The translations under genes and the position numbers were made by a program. Under the pieces are notes generated by a model. The model was not told the origin of the DNA, made no database searches, and saw only the letters and a program-made list of their open reading frames with translations. Shown one piece after another: positions 1 to 6,209 of a DNA stretch of 6,209 nucleotides (position 1 is its first letter; each line of letters starts with the position of its first letter). Where the stretch lies: NCBI GenBank assembly GCA_015486775.1, contig WFRA01000257.1, forward strand, positions 1 through 6,209, read 5' to 3'. The stretch comes from Kiritimatiellales bacterium. GTDB lineage: Bacteria; Verrucomicrobiota; Kiritimatiellia; Kiritimatiellales; Pontiellaceae.

Positions 1-2820
1 ACCTTAACGGGGTTTCCGCAGGCATCGCAGGCGCTGGATTTCAGCGGGGTGCCGGGAACGGTGCTCGACTATTACGAACTGCACTACTCTTGGGGTGCTT
101 CGTCCCCTGACCGGTTTATTTCTGACCCGGCCATTTGCGTTCTGTCCAACGGGAACTATATCGCGGCTCATGCAATGTCCGGCAAGGACTACGGAACCGG
201 CGACTACCGCGAAACCAAACTGTTCATCTCCTCCGACCAGGGAGCCAACTGGTCGGCACTGGCCACGGTGGGCAATATTTTCACGGCAAGCCTCGTGGAG
301 CACAATGGATCGCTCTGGATGATCGGTACCAAGGCCAACGGTGGCGGAACCATTGTCCAGCGTTCGCAGGACGGCGGCACTAACTGGACGATCTCCTCCG
401 AGTTTTCCCTGATCGGCCATTTTACCCCGGACTGCCCGGTGCTCTACAACAACCGCCTCTGGACGGGTGCAAATACGGGAACGCTTAACGCCCCCGAAAA
501 CTCGGATCTGCTGCAGGAGTCCAACTGGACCAAGGCGGGCGGCATGCCGCCGCCCCAGGCCGAATGGCTCACCGGCACGGAGGCGATCGAAGAGGGGCAG
601 ATGGTCGGCATTCCGGGGCAGGGGCTCTTTCTGGCCATGCGGGTCAACAACCATCCCTATTGTGTGCTCAACCGGGTTGATCCGACCACCGGTGCGGTTT
701 GTTTTGATCCGGCTCACAACTATGCCCCCATGCCCGGCGGCGAAAAAAAGTTTGGCGCCAAATACGATCCAACCTCTGGAAAGGTTTTCGTCGTCAGCTC
801 CCCGGTGCTACCCGCCTACCCGGGTTCCGAACCCCACAACATGGTTCGCAACACCGGTGCCATCCTCAGCTCGCGCGACATGCTCAACTGGAAGGTCGAA
901 AAGCTCTATGTCTTTTCGGACAACTGGGATGTCGACGGCTTCGCCTACGCCAACTTTGATTTTGACGGCGGCGACATGGTGATCGCAAACCGGGTTGCTT
1001 TTCCCGTGCCTGGAGAAGATAACCCCCGGCGCGGACACGACTCCAATATTCTTGGTTTCTTTAAGGTTTCCAACTTCCGGAATCTTGTTCCCGACCAATA
1101 TCTGGCCATCAGCGGCGATCTGGTTAAGCGCTACGAGCGAACCCAGCACGAAGATGCCCCGTTGGGAACATTCGAGCTCGGCGTTTCGCTCAACTCCCCG
1201 AGCCAGCTGGGGCAGGACACCAACGGGGATGTCTATGTTCAGGACAGCGGCGGCATAAAACATTTCGATGCCTCGGGCAACTTTATCGGAACGGTCGCAA
1301 CATCGCCTGTTTCCCTTCAGTCCTCCCCGCTGGATGTCGACCCGCCTGCGGACGGAATCTGCACCTGGCTGAAATCTGGATCGGGGGATTGGATCGACCC
1401 GCTAAACTGGCACTACTGGAACCGCCCCGACACCCCGGAAGACATCGCTGTTTTCGGTAGTGCCGCCACAGGGGCAACCACGGTTGACATCCCGTCCGAC
1501 TCTCGCGAATGGCTGTTTGAAACCGACGGAAATTTCGAGGGATGGGTCCCGAACCATTTCGGGAGTTCCACCGTATCGAATGGAGCTTTTTATGGAACCC
1601 CCGACACGAGCGATCCGCAGATCTATCGCACCGACCAATCCTTCTATGCCGACGACGTCCCGAATATTATCGTGCGCATGAAGGTCGATGTGCCCACCGC
1701 AAAGGTCGGAATCTTTTGGGGTACGGGCGCGGAACTCCCCTTTGCGGCGGACAAGCATATCCAGGCCACCTACACCGGCAACGGCGAATTCCAGGATGTG
1801 GTTTTGCATATGGCTGGCCACGCCAAGTGGGACGGGCAGATTGTTGCGCGGATACGTATCGACCCGCTCGACGACGGCAAAACGGATCCGGTGGTGATCG
1901 ACTCTATCACTGTCCACAAATCGAGAACGCACATGAAAGGCCTGCGCTTTGTCAGCACGCAACCCTACACCCTTGCCGGAACCGGCGCACTGGCCATCGA
2001 GGCCGATTCGGGCAAGGGATCGATCGATGTACAGCAGGGAACACATTGTGTTGAGCTCCCGGTTCTTTTGGAAAGCGATACAGATTTCCATGCAGCCGCT
2101 GGAACTTCATTGAAACTTCCCGGTACAACGTTTGATCTTAACGGGAATACTCTTGATACCGACGGAGACGGATCGCTGGTGGTTGAAGATGGAACCTTTA
2201 ATATGAACAATGGATCACTAACCGTTGGTGCAGGCTCGTCTGTGCTCTTCAGTAATACGGTGTCCTTCTTTGACGGCGTGGTGGAATTCGCAGCGCCGGA
2301 AAATTTTGACCCCTCTAATGGGGATACGTTCCATATTATCGATGGAACCATAACCGAGAGCACATTCGGTCAACTGGTTCTCCCAACCTTGGAAGACGGT
2401 CTGGGTTGGGATAAATCGGCGCTCTACACGAGCGGGGATATCAGCGTGATCCTCAAGGTACCGGAAGCCTGGATGGCGCAATACGGCCTGCCGACGGATG
2501 GTTCCGCCGACTTCGTCGACTCCGATGGCGACACGCAGGACAACTATTCCGAATGGAAGGCGGGAACCAATCCCACCAACGCACTCTCCTACTTTGACTT
2601 CGACCCCGCCGGAACCATGCCGGTGGCGAACGGGGTACAGCTCCGTTGGAACAGCCTCACCAACCGCACCTACCGGGTTGAATCCGGTACCAACCTGATG
2701 GACAACCCAGCCTTCACGCTACTGCTCTCCGGGATTCCGGGGGAGGAAGTATCCACCGACTTCATCGACACCAGCGCCACCAACAAGGATCAGTGCTACT
2801 ACCGCGTGTACGTGGAGTAG
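1..2820 (+). CDS. Secreted sialidase-fold (BNR/Asp-box) beta-propeller protein with beta-strand repeats, 5'-truncated
   Basis: The frame is open from base 1, so the true start and signal peptide lie upstream; the GTG at 49 is internal. There are 939 visible residues, numbered from base 1. Residues ~20-365 form a sialidase-like propeller with Asp-boxes S77-SDQGAN-W84 and S122-QDGGTN-W129 and a degenerate one at 290-297. It also has a YAPMPGGEKKF strand (241-251) and a closing HDSN...F (346-359), both familiar from PVC proteins labelled exo-alpha-sialidase. Residues 401-430 look NHL-like. Residues 455-497 (W456, GDW464, DPLNW470, FGSAATG) and ~639-745 form an autotransporter-type beta-strand region, interrupted by a jelly-roll-like module at ~504-638. 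Residues 821-860 hold an Asp-rich, probably calcium-binding segment (D840, D842, D844, D847). A beta domain follows to the end, with tandem TAG stops. The sialidase Arg motif is not evident, so glycan binding or a non-sialidase activity is as likely as hydrolysis. The fold call is strong; the activity is unknown. Confidence 0.85.
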   Translation, partial: TLTGFPQASQALDFSGVPGTVLDYYELHYSWGASSPDRFISDPAICVLSNGNYIAAHAMSGKDYGTGDYRETKLFISSDQGANWSALATVGNIFTASLVEHNGSLWMIGTKANGGGTIVQRSQDGGTNWTISSEFSLIGHFTPDCPVLYNNRLWTGANTGTLNAPENSDLLQESNWTKAGGMPPPQAEWLTGTEAIEEGQMVGIPGQGLFLAMRVNNHPYCVLNRVDPTTGAVCFDPAHNYAPMPGGEKKFGAKYDPTSGKVFVVSSPVLPAYPGSEPHNMVRNTGAILSSRDMLNWKVEKLYVFSDNWDVDGFAYANFDFDGGDMVIANRVAFPVPGEDNPRRGHDSNILGFFKVSNFRNLVPDQYLAISGDLVKRYERTQHEDAPLGTFELGVSLNSPSQLGQDTNGDVYVQDSGGIKHFDASGNFIGTVATSPVSLQSSPLDVDPPADGICTWLKSGSGDWIDPLNWHYWNRPDTPEDIAVFGSAATGATTVDIPSDSREWLFETDGNFEGWVPNHFGSSTVSNGAFYGTPDTSDPQIYRTDQSFYADDVPNIIVRMKVDVPTAKVGIFWGTGAELPFAADKHIQATYTGNGEFQDVVLHMAGHAKWDGQIVARIRIDPLDDGKTDPVVIDSITVHKSRTHMKGLRFVSTQPYTLAGTGALAIEADSGKGSIDVQQGTHCVELPVLLESDTDFHAAAGTSLKLPGTTFDLNGNTLDTDGDGSLVVEDGTFNMNNGSLTVGAGSSVLFSNTVSFFDGVVEFAAPENFDPSNGDTFHIIDGTITESTFGQLVLPTLEDGLGWDKSALYTSGDISVILKVPEAWMAQYGLPTDGSADFVDSDGDTQDNYSEWKAGTNPTNALSYFDFDPAGTMPVANGVQLRWNSLTNRTYRVESGTNLMDNPAFTLLLSGIPGEEVSTDFIDTSATNKDQCYYRVYVE
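1510..1914 (+). repeat. Jelly-roll-like carbohydrate-binding-type module, copy 1
   Basis: This protein-level repeat covers residues ~504-638 of the first gene. It opens with W504-LFETDGNFEGW515 and carries DPQI at 538-541. It has a GEFQDVVLHM strand followed by KWDGQI (609-614), IRIDP (618-622) and a closing VIDSITV (632-638). The two modules in the third gene share the same landmarks in the same order. The pattern resembles PVC secreted modules ending in 'LRIDP...IDWIxV' that accompany polysaccharide enzymes. Carbohydrate binding is inferred from that company and the beta-rich pattern. There is no nucleotide-level identity, so these are old, diverged copies. Confidence 0.6.
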
Positions 2821-2888
2821 TAGCGAATCGCCAATGCCAACGAAATATAACCCTTACGAAAAAACAAAAAGAAGGAGATGGCTCTGGA
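2821..2888 (+). promoter_or_regulatory. A-rich intergenic leader with Shine-Dalgarno for the sulfatase
   Basis: This 68-base gap separates the tandem TAG stops of the propeller gene from the sulfatase ATG. AAGGAG at 2872-2877 sits 11 bases before ATG 2889, slightly long but credible, and it decides the start. An A-rich run at 2859-2873 precedes it and could keep the ribosome-binding region unstructured. TATAAC at 2846-2851 resembles a -10 box, but nothing like TTGACA lies at the right distance, so a promoter here is only a weak possibility. No hairpin followed by a T-run is present, so read-through from the upstream gene is likely. Confidence 0.55.
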
Positions 2889-4934
2889 ATGGAGTTTTTA
2901 AAACAGGTAAAGAAACACAGATTGTGGATTGTCGGGTTCTTGTTTTGCATATTGGGATCGTCAAGCGATGCTACGGATGAAAAACCGGTTCGCCCCAATA
3001 TCGTGATGATCTTTTCGGACGACCAGCGGCACGATGCCGTTGGCTATGCGGGGTGCAGGCAGGTGGCCACGCCGAACCTGGATCGGATGGCTCGGGGCGG
3101 TCTGGTGTTCAACCAGTGCTTTGTCAACACCTCCATCTGTGCGGTCAGCCGCGCGAATATCCTTTCCGGACAATATCCCGGACGCCACGGGATTGATGAT
3201 TTTTTCAAGCACTTCTCCCCGGAACAGCTCCGGCAGAGCGTCCCCGGCCGCTTGCAGCGAGCGGGCTACCAAACCGCCTTCTTCGGCAAGTGGGGCATCG
3301 GCGACTCCCCCGAGGCGACCCACGAGGGTGCGGCGGTTTTCGACTATTGGGCCGGCCAGCCGATGCAGACCTGCTACTTCCACGAACCCGGTTGCCGGTA
3401 TGTCAACTATGATGGCTTTTCCGGGACGCTGGACGATCTCTGCGACTGCCCCCCGGATGCGCGGGGGAAGAAGGGCTATCGTAACCGTATCGGCAAAGCC
3501 AACCTGAAGAATCCGCTGCATGTCGATTCGCAGGTGATCCCCCTGCAGGTGAAGCGCTTCCTGGCCGGGCGCGATCCGGAAAAGCCGTTTTGCATGATGC
3601 TCTTTTTCAAGTCGCCCCACAGCCCCTATGCCGACTGGGATCCCGCTGTCGCTAATGCCGGAACGGCGGATCCGGTTGCCCTTCCGCCCGGCGCAACGGT
3701 TGAGAATGCGCTGAAGGAGCCGGAAATTGTCCGAACCTCGCTCGGTGCCCCGACTGGAATGCGCTACTTGACCGATTCCGCCTTTTTCCAAAAGGAGCTG
3801 AAGGATTACTACCGCTCTGTCTCCAGCCTAGATCTGGGGGTAGGGCGGGTGCTTGACCTGCTCAAGGAGGGCGGGCTGGACAAAAACACGGTCGTCCTTT
3901 TCACGTCGGACAACGGGCACTTCAAGGGCGAGCACGGGCTGGCGGGAAAGTGGCTGATGTACGAGCCCTCGCTACGGGTGCCGGGCTTTATCTACGATCC
4001 CCGCTCCAAGCCGGAACGGCCGGAGTCGAACCGGATGGTGATCACGACCGACTTTTCCGTGACCCTGTTGGCGCTGGCTGGACTGGAAAAGCCTGCGGCC
4101 ATGACGGGGCGCAACCTGATGACGCTCTTCCAGGGTTCGGAAGGCTCTTGGCGCAAGGACTTCCTCTACGAGCACCCGTACGGGCACGGGGGAAAGATTC
4201 CCCGGACCATCGGGGTTCGTGGCGAACGCTATTCCTACACGCGCTACATCGATCTCGATCCACCCCTCGAACAGCTGTTCGATATCAAGTCCGACCCCGG
4301 GCAACTGACCAACCTGGCGGCTTTGCCGGAATACCGCGAACTGCTGGAAAGCATGGCCAAGCGGTGCGACGAGTTGGAGGCCGCCCAGCGGGCAGGCAGG
4401 AAGACGGTGGCATTGCCGACCTACACCTGGAACTTCAACGAGAACCTTGACGCGACACCGACCGAGTCGCCCGAAGGGATCTCGGTTTCGGCCCTAGCGC
4501 CGACCGTGGGCGGCATGGATTGTAGCGGGCGGCACGGCCCCTCGCGAGCCACGGTGGGGGGTGGTGCCCTGCTTCTCGACCGCAACGGGGAAGGTTCCGG
4601 AAACGAGTGGGGATTCAGGCCGCCCTTCGCGGCAGACCGGATGTTTTTCTCCTTTGCGGTGGTGAATCGCGGGAATTCTGTTTTCCGGATTGATTCGGTT
4701 GGGGGAAAATCCGCCAATACGGGGGGCCTCCTGGCCCTGCGCCTGTACGACGCCTCTGGAAACGACCTGTCCGGAAGCGTGAACCTGGCCGGGGAAAGCC
4801 GCGTGCGGCTGAAGACCCCCGCCACCCTCGCCCCGGGCGAATCCAAAACCTTCTACATCGATTTCAACTCTTCTAACGTAAAATCCCGGCACCGGATCGA
4901 CTTCATCCGGATTTTCGGGAGGGGGAATCCATGA
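2889..4934 (+). CDS. Exported type I (FGly) sulfatase with C-terminal beta-rich extension
   Basis: A 681-residue sulfatase of the arylsulfatase/alkaline phosphatase superfamily, expected to hydrolyse sulfate esters on a glycan in the periplasm or outside the cell. Start ATG 2889 is chosen for its Shine-Dalgarno and because it places a signal peptide (KK at 8-9, hydrophobic 12-23, likely cut near 28) at the N-terminus; an open extension upstream runs into the previous gene. Visible residues: metal ligands D44-D45, formylglycine site C84-AVS-R88, K134 in GKW, K241/H244 in KSPH, D341-N342 in SDNG, and K354. The Cys type requires a formylglycine-generating enzyme or anSME, not encoded here. Oddities: Val replaces the usual Pro/Ala in C-x-P-x-R, and the His of GKWHLG is Gly136. 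The catalytic part ends near residue 500. Residues ~511-681, starting at TYTWNFNEN, form an added beta-rich domain of unknown role. The stop overlaps the next gene. The family call is firm; the substrate and S1 subfamily are not readable. Confidence 0.95.
   Translation: MEFLKQVKKHRLWIVGFLFCILGSSSDATDEKPVRPNIVMIFSDDQRHDAVGYAGCRQVATPNLDRMARGGLVFNQCFVNTSICAVSRANILSGQYPGRHGIDDFFKHFSPEQLRQSVPGRLQRAGYQTAFFGKWGIGDSPEATHEGAAVFDYWAGQPMQTCYFHEPGCRYVNYDGFSGTLDDLCDCPPDARGKKGYRNRIGKANLKNPLHVDSQVIPLQVKRFLAGRDPEKPFCMMLFFKSPHSPYADWDPAVANAGTADPVALPPGATVENALKEPEIVRTSLGAPTGMRYLTDSAFFQKELKDYYRSVSSLDLGVGRVLDLLKEGGLDKNTVVLFTSDNGHFKGEHGLAGKWLMYEPSLRVPGFIYDPRSKPERPESNRMVITTDFSVTLLALAGLEKPAAMTGRNLMTLFQGSEGSWRKDFLYEHPYGHGGKIPRTIGVRGERYSYTRYIDLDPPLEQLFDIKSDPGQLTNLAALPEYRELLESMAKRCDELEAAQRAGRKTVALPTYTWNFNENLDATPTESPEGISVSALAPTVGGMDCSGRHGPSRATVGGGALLLDRNGEGSGNEWGFRPPFAADRMFFSFAVVNRGNSVFRIDSVGGKSANTGGLLALRLYDASGNDLSGSVNLAGESRVRLKTPATLAPGESKTFYIDFNSSNVKSRHRIDFIRIFGRGNP
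4918..4922 (+). promoter_or_regulatory. Shine-Dalgarno for the downstream gene, inside the sulfatase 3' end
   Basis: GGAGG within a G-rich run (4917-4925) lies 8 bases before ATG 4931. It supports 4931 as the start. It lies in the last codons of the sulfatase, which fits translational coupling through the ATGA overlap. A second in-frame ATG follows directly at 4934 and cannot be excluded as the start. Confidence 0.7.
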
Positions 4935-6209
4935 TGGGTGCACGGGCTTTCAAAATTATAATTGGCATGGCGGCCGTTTTTTTCATCGTGGCTGGATCGA
5001 ATCTCTTGGCCGCCGGGCTGGGAACGATTTCGGTGTCGGATACGGAGATCCGTGTCCGCCTCGACGCTTCGGTTTCCGGCAATGTCCGGCTGTTGGAAAT
5101 CGACCCCTACGATACCTTGGATCCGCTTCGCGGTCTGGTGGAGGATCGGGCGGACTGCCAGCAACTCGACCTCTCGACCGAGGGCTTCCTGCGGATGACC
5201 TTTTTGGATAGCGCCCCGTTTGATCCGCAGATCAAGTTTCCCGGACACCCCGTGAACATGGATTTTGTCGGGCAATTCGCCATGCGGGTGCGGGCGAGCG
5301 GCACGCAGGGTGGGGTGGCCATGCCGATCCGGGTATTCGGCCTGCCGGACTATGTCGATCTCTCCCTTCCGGCCGACGGTGCGTGGCATATTCTCCGCGC
5401 CGATTTGTCGGCGTGGGCAGGTGCAAGGACGCTACGCATCGATCCCGCCAATGGGCAATCGTATGCGCCCAATGCCTCGGCGGTGCTGGATATCGACTGG
5501 ATCACCGTTACCTGCAAAGATAGTTTCTCCGGGGGTCGGAACCATACCGGGCTGGATGTCTTCATCGATCTGGGCGTACCGGAAAGTTCCTGGGCCGGGA
5601 CGGCGCAGCCGGAAATTGCGCTGCCGCGCTACGACGGCCTCCGCGACCGCCTCTTCTCGAAATACCTGCTTGTGGACGGCGGCTCCACCAACCAGATTGG
5701 TTCCGCCCGCTATGTGACGGATCTTTCCGGACTCTCCTACCAAACCGGCACCACCGATGGCTGGGCAAGCCGGGGCGCAGACAAGGGGCTGGCGGAAACG
5801 GTCTCTTCGAACGGGGTGCTTGTTGCGGATTTTGTCCAGCCGACCGCTGCGTGGGATCCCGGCATCCAGGTGGATCCTTCCTTCCGAGTGAACATGGATG
5901 TGGCACAGGAATTCGGGGTCAAATACCGAATTCGGAACTATTCGGGAGGGGAGCCGCAGGTTCCCTTCGCCCTCTTTGGGTTTGTGCAGGGCGAGAGTGG
6001 CTGGGCCAGGTTCGACGACTGGCTGGTTCCCGACGGGGAGTGGCATGTCTACCGGACGACGCTGGACCAATCTTCCGCCACCTTGGCGTGGCACGGCAAT
6101 GTCCAACTCCGCATGGATCTTCCCAACGACCATCCCACCGACTTCCCGGCATCGGATTTTTCCGGCGCGTCGCTGGAGCTGGACTGGATGGCGGTCAGCG
6201 ACAATCCGC
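4931..6209 (+). CDS. Exported modular protein, DUF5722-like N-terminal region with two jelly-roll-like modules, 3'-truncated
   Basis: The frame is open from ATG 4931 to the window edge (426 codons seen, no stop), so the C-terminal part is missing. Residues 1-28 are a clear signal peptide (R5, K8, hydrophobic 9-22, LLAA cut near 27-28). Residues 29-70 form a short beta segment containing VRLLEIDPYD. One jelly-roll-like module spans ~73-193. A second beta segment follows, with LPRYDGLRDRLFSKYLLVDG (231-250) and ARYVTDLSGL (259-268). A second module spans ~276-422. From memory, the RYDG...RDR.YSKF.LVD and RYV.DL motifs belong to DUF5722 proteins, whose usual next part is a TIM-barrel, glycosidase-like domain. 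That domain would lie beyond the window. The overlap with the sulfatase suggests the two are made together and act on the same sulfated glycan. The enzyme role is inference. It could instead be a purely binding surface protein. Confidence 0.85.
   Translation, partial: MMGARAFKIIIGMAAVFFIVAGSNLLAAGLGTISVSDTEIRVRLDASVSGNVRLLEIDPYDTLDPLRGLVEDRADCQQLDLSTEGFLRMTFLDSAPFDPQIKFPGHPVNMDFVGQFAMRVRASGTQGGVAMPIRVFGLPDYVDLSLPADGAWHILRADLSAWAGARTLRIDPANGQSYAPNASAVLDIDWITVTCKDSFSGGRNHTGLDVFIDLGVPESSWAGTAQPEIALPRYDGLRDRLFSKYLLVDGGSTNQIGSARYVTDLSGLSYQTGTTDGWASRGADKGLAETVSSNGVLVADFVQPTAAWDPGIQVDPSFRVNMDVAQEFGVKYRIRNYSGGEPQVPFALFGFVQGESGWARFDDWLVPDGEWHVYRTTLDQSSATLAWHGNVQLRMDLPNDHPTDFPASDFSGASLELDWMAVSDNP
5147..5509 (+). 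repeat. Jelly-roll-like carbohydrate-binding-type module, copy 2
   Basis: This covers residues ~73-193 of the third gene. The landmarks are DPQI at 98-101, DGAWH before the ADLSAW strand, LRIDP at 168-172, and the closing LDIDWITV ending at V193. DPQI and RIDP match copy 1 exactly, and the closing motif matches at its D, I, T and V positions. The opening GW of the other copies is not obvious here, so the N-terminal boundary is uncertain. It is the shortest copy. Confidence 0.6.
5756..6196 (+). repeat. Jelly-roll-like carbohydrate-binding-type module, copy 3
   Basis: This covers residues ~276-422 of the third gene. It opens with D276-G-W278, has NGVL before DPGI (309-312), then DGEWHVYR, an AWHGN turn, LRMD (393-396) and the closing LELDWMAV at 415-422. 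It aligns landmark by landmark with copies 1 and 2. It is slightly longer, with extra residues between LRMD and the closing strand. Only a few codons follow before the window ends. Confidence 0.6.

Noticed and set aside
49..51. GTG as the start of the propeller gene
   Set aside because: The frame is open to base 1, there is no Shine-Dalgarno before it, no signal peptide follows, and the residues before it read as normal protein.
2700..2820. PEP-CTERM or sortase-type anchor at the end of the propeller protein
   Set aside because: The C-terminus (CYYRVYVE) has no PEP motif, hydrophobic helix or basic tail.
2793..2888. Upstream extension of the sulfatase frame beginning inside the propeller gene
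   Set aside because: It would bury the signal peptide behind 32 unrelated residues and lacks a ribosome-binding site. ATG 2889 has AAGGAG upstream and yields a proper signal peptide.
2878..2901. ATG overlapping the Shine-Dalgarno, giving a 7-residue mini-ORF before the sulfatase
   Set aside because: It is out of frame, and the only purine-rich motif abuts the ATG with no spacing, so it is probably chance.
2940..2960. Lipoprotein box around Cys20 of the sulfatase (GFLFC)
   Set aside because: Phe at the -1 position does not fit the lipobox; a standard signal peptidase I site near residue 28 fits better.
2961..3791. A 276-codon open frame on the minus strand opposite the sulfatase
   Set aside because: It lies wholly antisense to the catalytic domain, whose motifs fix the real frame. 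Its translation has no recognisable domain. High GC makes such antisense frames common here; those at 4-717, 808-1263, 1402-2091, 4853-5389 and 5432-6133 are rejected for the same reason.
1..6209. CRISPR arrays, insertion sequences, RNA genes
   Set aside because: No regularly spaced DNA repeats, transposase-like frames, terminal inverted repeats or tRNA-like folds were seen. Nearly every base lies in the three genes.

Overview
The window is a tightly packed, single-strand (+) stretch of a polysaccharide-degradation locus. It most likely comes from a marine or anaerobic PVC-superphylum bacterium. Kiritimatiellota (Pontiella-like) is my best guess, with Verrucomicrobiota, Lentisphaerota or Planctomycetota next. 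The guess rests on the type of proteins: a large secreted sialidase-fold protein with autotransporter-associated-type beta-strand repeats and a 'WxxQYGLPxDGSADxxDxDGD' C-terminal region, next to a type I sulfatase and another large secreted protein. This combination is typical of sulfatase-rich PVC genomes. No rRNA, tRNA or taxonomic marker is present, so the assignment is inference.

Layout. (1) Bases 1-2820 hold a 5'-truncated gene. It encodes a modular secreted protein with a sialidase-like beta-propeller, a split beta-strand repeat region carrying a jelly-roll-like module, a calcium-binding-like Asp-rich segment and a C-terminal beta domain. (2) Bases 2821-2888 are a short A-rich leader with a good Shine-Dalgarno sequence and no visible terminator. 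(3) Bases 2889-4934 encode a complete 681-residue exported sulfatase with an unusual C-terminal beta-rich extension of about 170 residues. (4) From 4931 to the window edge, overlapping the sulfatase stop by ATGA, is the 5' part of a second large exported protein. Its non-module parts resemble, from memory, the DUF5722 glycosidase-like family. No mobile element, CRISPR array, RNA gene or long DNA repeat is visible.

The genes probably work together outside the cytoplasm on a sulfated glycan. The sulfatase would remove sulfate esters, the third protein may be a glycan-active enzyme, and the propeller protein may bind or process the same polymer. The substrate cannot be read from the sequence.

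The most notable signal is a divergent module of about 120-150 residues. It carries DP[QG]I early, [LI]R[IM]D near the end and a closing [IL]D[SW][IM]xV. It occurs once in the first protein and twice in the third, and in two of the three cases it appears to be spliced into the middle of another domain. The third case follows directly on the same host region.
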